Shown piece by piece: positions 14,076 through 21,968 of a stretch of DNA of 38,167 nucleotides. Numbering within the stretch: the first letter of the stretch is position 1; each line of letters opens with the position of its first letter. The translations under genes and the position numbers were made by a program. Source of the stretch: AA29 sp041481445. GTDB lineage: Bacteria > Acidobacteriota > Vicinamibacteria > Fen-336. The notes beneath the pieces are model-generated. The model had not been told where the DNA came from. It was given only the letters and a program-made list of their open reading frames with translations, and searched no databases. The stretch covers positions 1 through 38,167 of the forward strand of contig JBGPBV010000058.1 in the NCBI GenBank assembly GCA_041481445.1, given 5' to 3'.

Positions 14076-17000
14076 GTGACCACGTCCAACCTGCGCTCGC
14101 GCGGCGTGGCTGCCGGGGCCGGGGCCGCAACCGCCCGCGGCCTGAGTGAGCCGTCGAGGCCGAGCGCGGAGGACGGCGAGCCGCCGCTCGCGCCGGGACC
14201 GGCGGCCGGATACGCGCCGCTCGTCCTGACGGGCATGCACCGGTCGGGGACCTCGCTCGCGGCTTCGATCCTGCGCTCGGCGGGCGTCGCCATGGGCGAG
14301 CGGCTCATGGCCCCGCACGAGAGCAATCCACAGGGGTTCTTCGAGGACCTCGACTTCGTCGAGCTGCACAAGGAGGCGCTGGCCCGGAAGGGGCTCCATC
14401 CTGACGGTTGGGACGCGCGACCGATCGACGCCCTGGGCGGCGCCCTGTCGGCGAGGGCGCTCGATCTCGCCGGGCGGAAGTCGGCGCAGGTGCCGTGGGG
14501 CTGGAAGGACCCCCGGACCGTCCTCTTGCTGTCCTTCTGGGCGCGCGTCCTTCCCGCCTCCCGCTTCGTGTTCCTCTTCCGCTCGCCATGGGACGTCCTG
14601 GACTCGCTGTTCCGCCGCGGCGACGCCGCGGTCCTGGACCAGCCGGGACGAATGGCCGAGATCTGGAGCGCCTACAACCGCCGGATCCTCCGGTTCATGG
14701 ACCGCGAGCCGGGGCGCGGCCTGCTCTTCGACGCGGACGCCGTGGCGGAGGATCCGGGCGGCTTCGTGCACGCGGTGGCCGAGCGCTTCGGTCTCGATCT
14801 CGCCCCTCCCGATCCCACGCTCTTCCACCCGGAGCTCTACCGGCGCCAGGGCGGGGGGGCGGCGCGGCGGGCGGTGTTCTCCCGCCTGCATCCGAGCGAG
14901 ATGAAGCTTCTGGCCTCCCTGGCCGAGCGAGCTCACCCGCTGGGGACCATGCCCCGCCCCGCCGCGGAGACGGCGTCGCTCCCGGACGCGTCAGAGGCCT
15001 TTCTCGCGGAATGGGCGGCCAGCCGCTCGAAGGCGCGGACGGGGGCTGGGGAGCCCGCCGCTCCGGCTCGGACGGAGGCGGAGCCGCCGCCCGCGCTCTC
15101 TTCCGTCGCCGTGCAGGCTTTCGCGCCCAGAGCCGGGGAGTACTCCGAGGACCAGTCGATCACACAGACCGTCCAGGACGACGGCCGGACCCGCGACCTG
15201 GCGTTCCTCCTTCCCTACGACGCCTCCGCGCCCCTGAGGATCGACATCGGCCACTCCATCAACCTCGTGGAGGTCCGCCGGATCAGCGCGCGAATGGTGG
15301 GGGAGGATCAGACCGAGGCCCACGACTGGTCGGGGGCGGCGCTGTCGGTCGCCCCGGTGAGGCTGGCGAACAGCATTCGCCTCGAGGGTGATCCGGAGGA
15401 GGGATTGCAGATCCTGTCCCTCGGCGACGACGCGCAGCTCTACCTGGACGTCCGCACCGCGCTGCCTCCTCCGGCGGAGTGCCGCCTGGAGCTGACGGTC
15501 GCGGTGTGGACCCTCGCCTCCGCCGCCCGCGATCCCCGGCTGGCGGGATGGCTGGCCGCGCTGGGCCGGAAGATGGAGGAGGCGGAAGGCGCGCTCCGGC
15601 TCTCCGAGCGGCACGTGGCCGCGCTGTCGTCCCAGCTCGAGGAGTCCGGCCCGCGCGAGGAGGGCGCCCAATCGCTCCCGGCGCGCGTGCGGGAGATCGA
15701 CAGCCTCCGCGAGAGCCTCCGCGAAGCCGCGAAGAGGAGCAGCGACGATGCGGCGCGCCTGGACGAACTCCAGCGCACCGTCCAGGCGCGCGCGGACGAG
15801 CTCCGGCGCGTCCAGGCCCAGCTGGCGGCGGAGGAGACGGCGCGGAGGGGCTTCCTGGACGGGTTGGGCCGGCTGGCCACGGAGCTGGCCGACGTCCACC
15901 GCGACCTGGCCTCGGCGCGGGCCGAAGCGATCCGCCTGTCCGTGGAGATGGCGGACGCGCGCGCGCGGGCGGAGCGCGCGGAGTCGGAGTCCGCGCGGCT
16001 CTCCTCCATCCTGGACGAGGCACGCAGCGAGGCCGGGCGCGCCGCCTCCCAGCTCTCGCAGCTCCGCGCGGAGTCGGAGCGGGACCTGAGCCGTGCCCGC
16101 GACGCCGAGCGCGTGGACAAGGAAGTGAGCGCCTGGCGCACCCGTGCCCAGCGGGACGCGGAGCTCTTGTGGGAGGCCCTGCGCGAGTCCGAGAGGCTTC
16201 AGAGGAGCCTCCACGAGGCCGAGCAGCGCGCCGAGCAGAGCGAGCTCCGGGCGAAGGAGCTGGAGGCCGCGGAGGGCCGGGCCCGGGAGCTCGAGGCGGC
16301 GCTGGCCACGCAGGCGGAGGAGATCCTCGCCCTGCGCCCGCGGCTCGCCTCCCAGGAGGCCAGCCGGGCGGGAGCCCTGGAGAACCTGCAGGGTCGGACG
16401 CGGACGCTGCAGGCGGCGGAGGCCGAGCTCTGGAAACTGGGCGGCGAGCCGCTGCGGCGGGCACGCCGCCTCCTGCTGGCGCCGGTGGTGCTCTGGCGCA
16501 TCTGGAACCGCCATCCCGGGGTGCGCAGGCGCGCCGGATGGCGCGCCTTGACTCGCATCGCCCGATCATGGGACCTCCAGTTGTCCGCGCTGAGGCGGAG
16601 CGATTTGTTCGACGCCGCCCACTACGAGGCGACCGGCGCGGACGTGAAGGCTCTCGGCGTGGACGGCCCCTTGCACTACCTGCTGGTGGGGGCCTCCGAG
16701 GGTCGCAACCCCCACGCCCTGTTCGACACCCGCTACTACCTCGAGCGCAATCGCGACGCGGCGGCGAGCGGCCTGAACCCGCTCGTGCACTACCTCCGCA
16801 GCGGGGGCATGGAGGGCCGGGACCCGCACCCGCTCTTCGACTCGGGCCACTACCGCTCCGGGCTCGAGCCGGAGGCGGCGACGCTGAACCCTCTGCTGCA
16901 CTACCTGCGCGTGGGGGCGCTGGAAGGCCGGGACCCGCACCCGCTCTTCGACACGTCCTTCTATCTCGAGGCCAACCCGGACGTGGCCGCCGCCGGCAAG

Positions 17001-19361
17001 GACCCCCTCGTCCACTACCTGGAGCGGGGAGCGCGGGAGGGCCGAAACCCGAATCCCTGGTTCGACACGTCGTTCTACCTCGGCGCGCACCCGGAGGTGG
17101 CGGCCTCCGGTCAGAACCCGCTCGTCCACTACGTCACTTCGGGAGCCTCCTCGGGGCTGGACCCGAGCCCACGGTTCAGCACCGCGTTCTACCTCCTGGC
17201 CTATCCGGACGTGGCGGCGGCGGGAATCAACCCCCTCGCCCACTTCCTGTCGTCCGGGCTCGCCCAGGGACGAAACCCGACCCCGGCGCACGGTGGGCCG
17301 TCCGGCTCGCCGGCCGTCGCGGAGTCCGCGCCCGCGCCCGCCGGGATCGAGGCGTCGAAGCTGGAGGCGCGGCGTGCGGACATCGAGAGGTCGCGCCAGG
17401 CCTACCGCGACGTCCTGCTCGAGGCGCGCGCCCGGCGGGCGGATCGGATCGCCCGTCTGCGCACGGCCCCTCCCCGCCTGATCGCGTTCTCGGGCGACCT
17501 CGGCGCGCAGACGGCGGCGATCTGCTTCGAGAGCCACGCCAGCCCCGAGGTGACGATCATCGTCCCCGCCTGGAACGGCGTGCGCTTCACCGCCGAGTGC
17601 CTGGAGTCGATCGCGCGCTTCACCGAGGGCGTCGCCTACGAGGTGATCGTCTTCGACAACGGATCCACCGACGACACCCCGCGGCTGCTGCCGCGGATAC
17701 CGAACCTCGTCTACCTCCGCAGCGAGGAGAACCTCGGGTTCGGCGTCGGCTGCAACCAGGCCGCCGCCTCTGCCCGCGGCAAGTACCTCGTCTTCCTCAA
17801 CAGCGATGCCCAGGTCACGCCGGGCTGGCTGGGCACCCTCCTCGACGCCGGCCGAGGCGATTCCACGGTGGGGGCGGTGGGGCCGAAGGTCGTATTCCCG
17901 GACGGCCGGCTGCAGGAAGCGGGGGCCGGGATCCGGTCGGACGGCACGAGCACGCTCATCGGCCTCTTCGATGACCCGGACGCGCCGTCGTTCAACCGGC
18001 TCCGGGAGGTCGACTACGCCTCGGGCGCCTGCCTCCTGATCGACACCGCGCTCTTCCGGGAGGTCGGGGGGTTCGACCCCGACTTCGCTCCCGCCTACTG
18101 CGAGGACGTGGACCTCTGCCTCCGGCTGCGCGCCCGCGGGCTCAAGACCCTCTACAACCCCGCGGCGGTCGTCGTGCACCACCTGAGCGCCAGCGCCAAC
18201 GCCATGGACTCGAGCTTCAAGGTCCGCTGCGTGACCCGGCACCAGCAGTTGCTGGCGGAGCGCCACCAGGAGCAGATCGACGAGCTGAACCGGGTCCGCC
18301 TGCTCGCCTTCTACCTCCCCCAGTTCCATCCCATCCCCGAGAACGACCTCTGGTGGGGAAGAGGGTTCACGGAGTGGCACAACGTGGCCCGCGCCCGGCC
18401 GAACTTCGCCGGCCACGACCAGCCTCGTCTCCCCTCCGACCTGGGCTTCTACGACCTGCGGCTGCGGGAGAGCTACCTCCATCAGGTCGAGCTGGCGGAG
18501 CGCTACGGGATCCACGGGCTCTGCATCTACTACTACTGGTTCGCGGGGAAGCGGCTCCTCGAGCGGCCCCTCGAGCGGCTGCTCGAGGACCCGAGCCTGA
18601 CCTTCCCCTTCTGCGTGGCCTGGGCCAACGAGAACTGGACGCGGGCCTGGGACGGAAGGGAGGCGGAGGTCCTCCTCGGCCAGGCCCACGACGACGCCGA
18701 CGACCGCCGCGTGATCCACGACCTGATGCGGTACTTCGACCATCCCTCCTACATCCGCATCAACGGGCGTCCCGTGTTCCTCGTCTACCGCGTGAGCCTG
18801 TTCCCGAACATCCGGAGGACGGTGGACATCTGGCGTAACGAGTGCCGCCGGCGCGGAAAGGACGTCTACCTCGTGATGGTCGAGTCCTGCGAGCAGGCCG
18901 GCCAGCCGACCTCCCCGTTCTCCCTCGGCTTCGACGCCTCCGTGGAGTTCCCGCCCCACGAGATCGGCACCTCGATTCCCGTGCCCGGGCCCCTCACGAA
19001 CCCGAGCTTCCGCGGCACGGTCTACGACTACGAGAAGGCGGCCCTGGCCTACATGGCCCGCCCGCAGCCCGGCTACACGCGCTTCCGCACGGTCATGCCC
19101 GGCTGGGACAACACCGCGCGCCGCCAGGATACGAGCGACGTCTTCGTGGGGAGCTCTCCCGGGGCCTACCAGGCCTGGCTCGAATGGGTCCTCCGCCAGA
19201 CCCGCGAGCACAACGCCGGCGACGAGCGCATCGTCTTCATCAACGCCTGGAACGAGTGGGCGGAAGCCAATTACCTCGAGCCGGACACGCGCTGGGGCCA
19301 CGCCTACCTCGAGGCCACGAAGAGCGCCCTGCAGGCCGTGGGCCGCGATTTCTGGCCGTGA
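14076..19361 (+). CDS. Giant fusion: sulfotransferase, coiled coil, six 38-residue repeats, GT2 and WbsX glycosyltransferase
   Basis: 1,761 residues from GTG 14076; ATG 14067 and TTG 14040 are alternatives. In order: a low-complexity N-terminus; a PAPS sulfotransferase domain (about 48-290) with P-loop 'TGMHRSGTS' near 52; an all-beta section (about 345-485); a long Ala/Glu/Arg coiled coil (about 495-785); six repeats of about 38 residues (about 843-1070; 'FDTSFYLEANPDVAAAG', 'PLVHYL', 'EGR'); a GT2 domain (about 1158-1375) with 'DNGSTD', 'NSDAQ' and 'YCEDVD'; and a WbsX/GH99-like domain (about 1407-1760) with 'FYLPQFHPIPEND' and 'WANENWTR'. Each family is known; this chain in one polypeptide is unusual. 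It probably modifies and sulfates a surface glycan in the cytoplasm. It overlaps the GT4 gene by 4 nt (GTGA). Confidence 0.9.
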   Translation: MTTSNLRSRGVAAGAGAATARGLSEPSRPSAEDGEPPLAPGPAAGYAPLVLTGMHRSGTSLAASILRSAGVAMGERLMAPHESNPQGFFEDLDFVELHKEALARKGLHPDGWDARPIDALGGALSARALDLAGRKSAQVPWGWKDPRTVLLLSFWARVLPASRFVFLFRSPWDVLDSLFRRGDAAVLDQPGRMAEIWSAYNRRILRFMDREPGRGLLFDADAVAEDPGGFVHAVAERFGLDLAPPDPTLFHPELYRRQGGGAARRAVFSRLHPSEMKLLASLAERAHPLGTMPRPAAETASLPDASEAFLAEWAASRSKARTGAGEPAAPARTEAEPPPALSSVAVQAFAPRAGEYSEDQSITQTVQDDGRTRDLAFLLPYDASAPLRIDIGHSINLVEVRRISARMVGEDQTEAHDWSGAALSVAPVRLANSIRLEGDPEEGLQILSLGDDAQLYLDVRTALPPPAECRLELTVAVWTLASAARDPRLAGWLAALGRKMEEAEGALRLSERHVAALSSQLEESGPREEGAQSLPARVREIDSLRESLREAAKRSSDDAARLDELQRTVQARADELRRVQAQLAAEETARRGFLDGLGRLATELADVHRDLASARAEAIRLSVEMADARARAERAESESARLSSILDEARSEAGRAASQLSQLRAESERDLSRARDAERVDKEVSAWRTRAQRDAELLWEALRESERLQRSLHEAEQRAEQSELRAKELEAAEGRARELEAALATQAEEILALRPRLASQEASRAGALENLQGRTRTLQAAEAELWKLGGEPLRRARRLLLAPVVLWRIWNRHPGVRRRAGWRALTRIARSWDLQLSALRRSDLFDAAHYEATGADVKALGVDGPLHYLLVGASEGRNPHALFDTRYYLERNRDAAASGLNPLVHYLRSGGMEGRDPHPLFDSGHYRSGLEPEAATLNPLLHYLRVGALEGRDPHPLFDTSFYLEANPDVAAAGKDPLVHYLERGAREGRNPNPWFDTSFYLGAHPEVAASGQNPLVHYVTSGASSGLDPSPRFSTAFYLLAYPDVAAAGINPLAHFLSSGLAQGRNPTPAHGGPSGSPAVAESAPAPAGIEASKLEARRADIERSRQAYRDVLLEARARRADRIARLRTAPPRLIAFSGDLGAQTAAICFESHASPEVTIIVPAWNGVRFTAECLESIARFTEGVAYEVIVFDNGSTDDTPRLLPRIPNLVYLRSEENLGFGVGCNQAAASARGKYLVFLNSDAQVTPGWLGTLLDAGRGDSTVGAVGPKVVFPDGRLQEAGAGIRSDGTSTLIGLFDDPDAPSFNRLREVDYASGACLLIDTALFREVGGFDPDFAPAYCEDVDLCLRLRARGLKTLYNPAAVVVHHLSASANAMDSSFKVRCVTRHQQLLAERHQEQIDELNRVRLLAFYLPQFHPIPENDLWWGRGFTEWHNVARARPNFAGHDQPRLPSDLGFYDLRLRESYLHQVELAERYGIHGLCIYYYWFAGKRLLERPLERLLEDPSLTFPFCVAWANENWTRAWDGREAEVLLGQAHDDADDRRVIHDLMRYFDHPSYIRINGRPVFLVYRVSLFPNIRRTVDIWRNECRRRGKDVYLVMVESCEQAGQPTSPFSLGFDASVEFPPHEIGTSIPVPGPLTNPSFRGTVYDYEKAALAYMARPQPGYTRFRTVMPGWDNTARRQDTSDVFVGSSPGAYQAWLEWVLRQTREHNAGDERIVFINAWNEWAEANYLEPDTRWGHAYLEATKSALQAVGRDFWP
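16603..17286 (+). repeat. Six tandem repeats of about 114 bp within the giant gene
   Basis: Each unit encodes about 38 residues on the plan L-F-D-x-x-F-Y-L ... P-D-V-A-A-x-G-x-N-P-L-x-H-Y-L ... G-x-x-E-G-R-x-P-x-P. Units are diverged at DNA level, with the third and fourth the closest in sequence. The first is the most degenerate, and the sixth has Ser for the Asp of F-D. The same repeat type is known as tandem arrays in other glycosyltransferases and surface proteins; its role is not established. Confidence 0.85.
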
Positions 19362-20491
19362 AGGTCGATCTGGTCGGGCATCCGTTCGCGCCCATCGGTT
19401 GCGGGGAGTGCCTCCGCTCCTCCTTCCGCGCCCTGCGCGAGGTCGGGCTGGATCCTCGCGTGGTCGACGTCTTCGACATGCGCTACGGCGACCCGGAGCT
19501 CGAAGAGGAGTTCGCCGGCCACCTTGCCGACGACGCGGGAGGGGACGTCCAGATCTTCTTCGTGAACGGGGACGAAGTCCCGACCGTGCGGGGCCGCCTC
19601 GGGCACCGCCTCCCCGGGACATCGCACAAGATCATCCAGCCCATGTGGGAGCTGGAGGTCTATCCGAGCGAGTGGGCGCGGAACCTCGAGCAATTCGACG
19701 AGGTGTGGGCGGTCTCCAACTTCATCCGGCAGGCGATCTCCCGCGCGGTGACGCGTCCGGTCTTCACCTTCCCGTCGCCGGTCGGCCTGCGCATCGGCAG
19801 CCCCCTCGGCCGCAGGTACTTCGGGATCCCGGAGAGCCCGTTCGCGTTCCTGTTCGCCTTCGATCTCCGTTCCTACGCGGAGAGGAAGAACCCCGGCGCC
19901 GTCCTGGAGGCCTTCCGCCGCATGCAGCGGGCCCGTCCGCACCAGGACGTGGTGCTCCTGTTGAAGGTCGGGGGAGCCGCCGAGCGGCCCCAGGCCTACG
20001 AGGACTTCCAGCGCCTCGTCTCCACGACGACGGAGGCGGAGGCCGGGCGGGTGGTGCTGCTCCCGAGCCAGATGACGGACGTCGAGGTCAAGAACCTGCT
20101 CTGGTGCAGCGACTGCTTCGTCTCCCTCCACCGATCGGAGGGGTTCGGGCGGCTGCTGGCGGAGGCGATGCTCCTCGAGAAGCCCGTGATCGCGACCGCC
20201 TACTCGGGAAACCTCGACTTCATGACCCCCGACACCGCGTGCCTCGTGTCCTGCAGCATGACCTTCGTGGGGGCAGACTCCTATCCCTTCGGGGAGGGAC
20301 AGGTGTGGGCGGAGCCCGACCTGGACGCGGCGGTGAGCCACATGCTGCACGTGCTCGACGACCGGCCCTTCGCGCGCGCCCTCGGGAGGCGCGCCGGACG
20401 GTACGTGAGGACCCGGCTGAGCCACCGGGCGGTCGGGCTCCAGTACCTCGAGCGGCTCACCGCGCTCTCGGAGAAGGCCTACTCCAGGTAG
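19358..20491 (+). CDS. GT4-family glycosyltransferase
   Basis: 377 residues from GTG 19358, overlapping the previous stop. The N-terminal GT-B half starts 'VDLVGHPFAPIGCGECLR'. The donor half has 'FLFAFDLRSYAERKNP', and the GT4 signature 'LHRSEGFGRLLAEAMLLEKP' lies near 256-275, with the ExxxxxxxE-type glutamates that contact the nucleotide sugar. It would transfer a sugar from a nucleotide donor with retention of configuration. A close paralogue lies at 33008-34258, also directly downstream of a GT2-WbsX gene. Its last 13 bases overlap the convergent methyltransferase gene. Confidence 0.9.
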   Translation: MKVDLVGHPFAPIGCGECLRSSFRALREVGLDPRVVDVFDMRYGDPELEEEFAGHLADDAGGDVQIFFVNGDEVPTVRGRLGHRLPGTSHKIIQPMWELEVYPSEWARNLEQFDEVWAVSNFIRQAISRAVTRPVFTFPSPVGLRIGSPLGRRYFGIPESPFAFLFAFDLRSYAERKNPGAVLEAFRRMQRARPHQDVVLLLKVGGAAERPQAYEDFQRLVSTTTEAEAGRVVLLPSQMTDVEVKNLLWCSDCFVSLHRSEGFGRLLAEAMLLEKPVIATAYSGNLDFMTPDTACLVSCSMTFVGADSYPFGEGQVWAEPDLDAAVSHMLHVLDDRPFARALGRRAGRYVRTRLSHRAVGLQYLERLTALSEKAYSR

Positions 20492-21267
20492 CCGACGCGG
20501 CGGTGCTCGGTGCGCAGCCCGCGCCGCTTGCGCGCCACTCCGCTCACCCTCTGCAGCGGCGGCTTGCCGCGCGCTTCCAGGAAGCTGTGCCGCACCACCT
20601 CGAGCCCCGCCGTCTCCAGCCAGCCCTTCAGGCAGGTGAAGTTCGGGACGAACCAGTTGGAGTCGTCGCCCTTGTAGGTGTCGGCGTAGTAGAGGGCGAG
20701 GGGGACGTTCGAGTCGGCCAGCCGGCGGACCCACTCCTCGTCCACCGGCCGGCCCTGCGCGTCCTCGCCGTAGGTGCGCAGGCACTCGCCTTCGAAGAAC
20801 AGCCGGCCTCCGTCGTCGAGGGCGCGCGCGATCTGCTCGAACGCGAGCACCGGATGCTTGAGGTGGTAGAAGAGGCCCAGGCAGAAGACGTAGTCGAACC
20901 GCTCGGGGACCAGGGTGGTCAGGTCGTAGACGCTTCCCTCGACGTACTTCACCTGGGAGCCGAGGATCGCCTTGGCCACGTTGAACCCCGTCTTGGTCGG
21001 ATCCTGGATGTCGAGGGCGGTGACCCTCGCTCCCCGCCGCTCGGCCTCGAAGGCGACGGGGCCGTCCCAGGTCGCGACCTCGAGCACCTTCTTGCCCGTG
21101 AAGTCCGGCGGCACGTCGAAGTAGCTGAAGATCGCCTTGGCGTCCGTCGGCTGGTGGCCGGGAGTGAAGATGCCGGGCAGGATCTCGAAGCGGTGGAACC
21201 AGGGCACCGCGCTCAGCCGGCGGCGGATGTCCTCGGGGTCGTAGGCGGCGGGGCCGGGTCTCGACAT
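20479..21267 (-). CDS. SAM-dependent methyltransferase, CmoB-like (Methyltransf_9 type)
   Basis: 262 residues. 'PWFHRFEILPGIFTPGHQ' followed by the SAM-binding 'KKVLEVATWDGPVAFEAERRG' and 'DYVFCLGLFYHLKHP' match the class I methyltransferases related to CmoB. True CmoB modifies tRNA wobble uridine with carboxy-SAM. Relatives in sugar clusters act on other substrates, and this gene lies in a glycan locus without CmoA, so a glycan substrate is plausible. The start ATG at 21267 follows a GGAG about 8 bases upstream. A charged C-terminal tail ('RKRRGLRTEHRR') is noted. It runs opposite to its neighbours. Confidence 0.8.
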   Translation of the reverse strand: MSRPGPAAYDPEDIRRRLSAVPWFHRFEILPGIFTPGHQPTDAKAIFSYFDVPPDFTGKKVLEVATWDGPVAFEAERRGARVTALDIQDPTKTGFNVAKAILGSQVKYVEGSVYDLTTLVPERFDYVFCLGLFYHLKHPVLAFEQIARALDDGGRLFFEGECLRTYGEDAQGRPVDEEWVRRLADSNVPLALYYADTYKGDDSNWFVPNFTCLKGWLETAGLEVVRHSFLEARGKPPLQRVSGVARKRRGLRTEHRRVGYLE

Positions 21268-21363
21268 TGGATGATCTCCGTGGTGGGAAGCGCGCTCGCT
21301 TCGGGAGGGACGATACCAGAACTCTCCGCGCGCGGCCGTCCGTGCCCGTCGCGGACCCCGCAG

Positions 21364-21393
21364 TTGACGCGCGCCCGGCGCTGTTGTTCTAAT
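21364..21393 (+). promoter_or_regulatory. Predicted promoter of the lipoprotein gene
   Basis: TTGACG at 21364-21369 (5 of 6), 18-base spacer, TCTAAT at 21388-21393 (5 of 6). The transcription start would fall at about 21400, the A of the ATG. No SD precedes this ATG, so the mRNA may be leaderless. Confidence 0.55.
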
Positions 21394-21399
21394 CCCGCG

Positions 21400-21963
21400 A
21401 TGGACAAGCGAGCGATCACGGATCATCTTCCCAGGGCAAGGGCCATCGGTTTGATCGTGGCGCTGACGGCGGCGGCCGGCTGCGGCGGGGGCAGCGAGCC
21501 TCCGGCGGCGGCGCCGCCCTCGCCGGCGGCGGTGGCGGCGGAGGCGCCGAAGGCGGCCGCCGTGGGCCCGTGCACCCAGGAAGTGCCGGTGGCGGTGAAC
21601 GCCGTCGGCTGGCACGACATGAAGTGGAAGGACAACCACGGCCGCGGCGAGGGGCCCGACCCGCACGTCGTCCTCGCCTTGCCGAACTACGGCGGGATCT
21701 GCACCGTTCGCCTGCGGTTCACCCTCACCACCCCGGACGGCAAGCCGGCCTTCTTCCAGGTCTTCTGGAGGAGGCGCGGCGGGACGTTCAACGAGCGCGA
21801 CCAGCAGAGCGCGGCCCTGAATTCCAGCCCACAGGAGCAGACCTTCATCGCCTCCGTCAACGCCGACATCGACAGCCTGCGCATCGATCCGGACACGAAG
21901 CCGATGGAGTTCAAGCTCTCGGAGATGGTGCTCTCCACGCCGGCGGGCGCCGCCCCGCGCTGA
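21400..21963 (+). CDS. Predicted lipoprotein of unknown function
   Basis: 187 residues. A basic N-terminus, a hydrophobic core (about 16-26) and 'TAAAGC' with Cys28 form a lipobox, so the protein is probably lipidated and membrane-anchored outside the cytoplasm. An Ala/Pro linker of about 30 residues follows. The remaining 130 residues form a beta-rich domain ('VNAVGWHDMKWKDN', 'CTVRLRFTLTTPDG', 'FQVFWRRRGGTFNE') that reads like a carbohydrate-binding jelly-roll. A similar 'VLQLFYQREGEPSPAYTE' segment occurs near the end of the adjacent convergent membrane protein. No named family recognised. Its stop is 5 bases from the stop of that membrane protein. Confidence 0.75.
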   Translation: MDKRAITDHLPRARAIGLIVALTAAAGCGGGSEPPAAAPPSPAAVAAEAPKAAAVGPCTQEVPVAVNAVGWHDMKWKDNHGRGEGPDPHVVLALPNYGGICTVRLRFTLTTPDGKPAFFQVFWRRRGGTFNERDQQSAALNSSPQEQTFIASVNADIDSLRIDPDTKPMEFKLSEMVLSTPAGAAPR

Positions 21964-21968
21964 AACCG

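Noticed and set aside
11745..14936. A minus-strand open frame of about 1,060 codons opposite Sat/CysC, the ligase-like gene and the start of the giant gene
   Set aside because: It is the antisense shadow of high-GC codons: the translation is low-complexity Arg/Gly/Ala/Pro with no family motif, while the other strand has clear conserved domains.
16603..17286. Regular 114-bp periodicity that might suggest a CRISPR-like or satellite array
   Set aside because: The units are diverged at DNA level, have no spacers, and encode an in-frame protein repeat.
16566..19622. A minus-strand open frame of about 1,000 codons opposite the giant gene
   Set aside because: Composition is Val/Arg/Gly/Ala-rich without any motif; the repeats, GT2 and WbsX motifs are on the plus strand.
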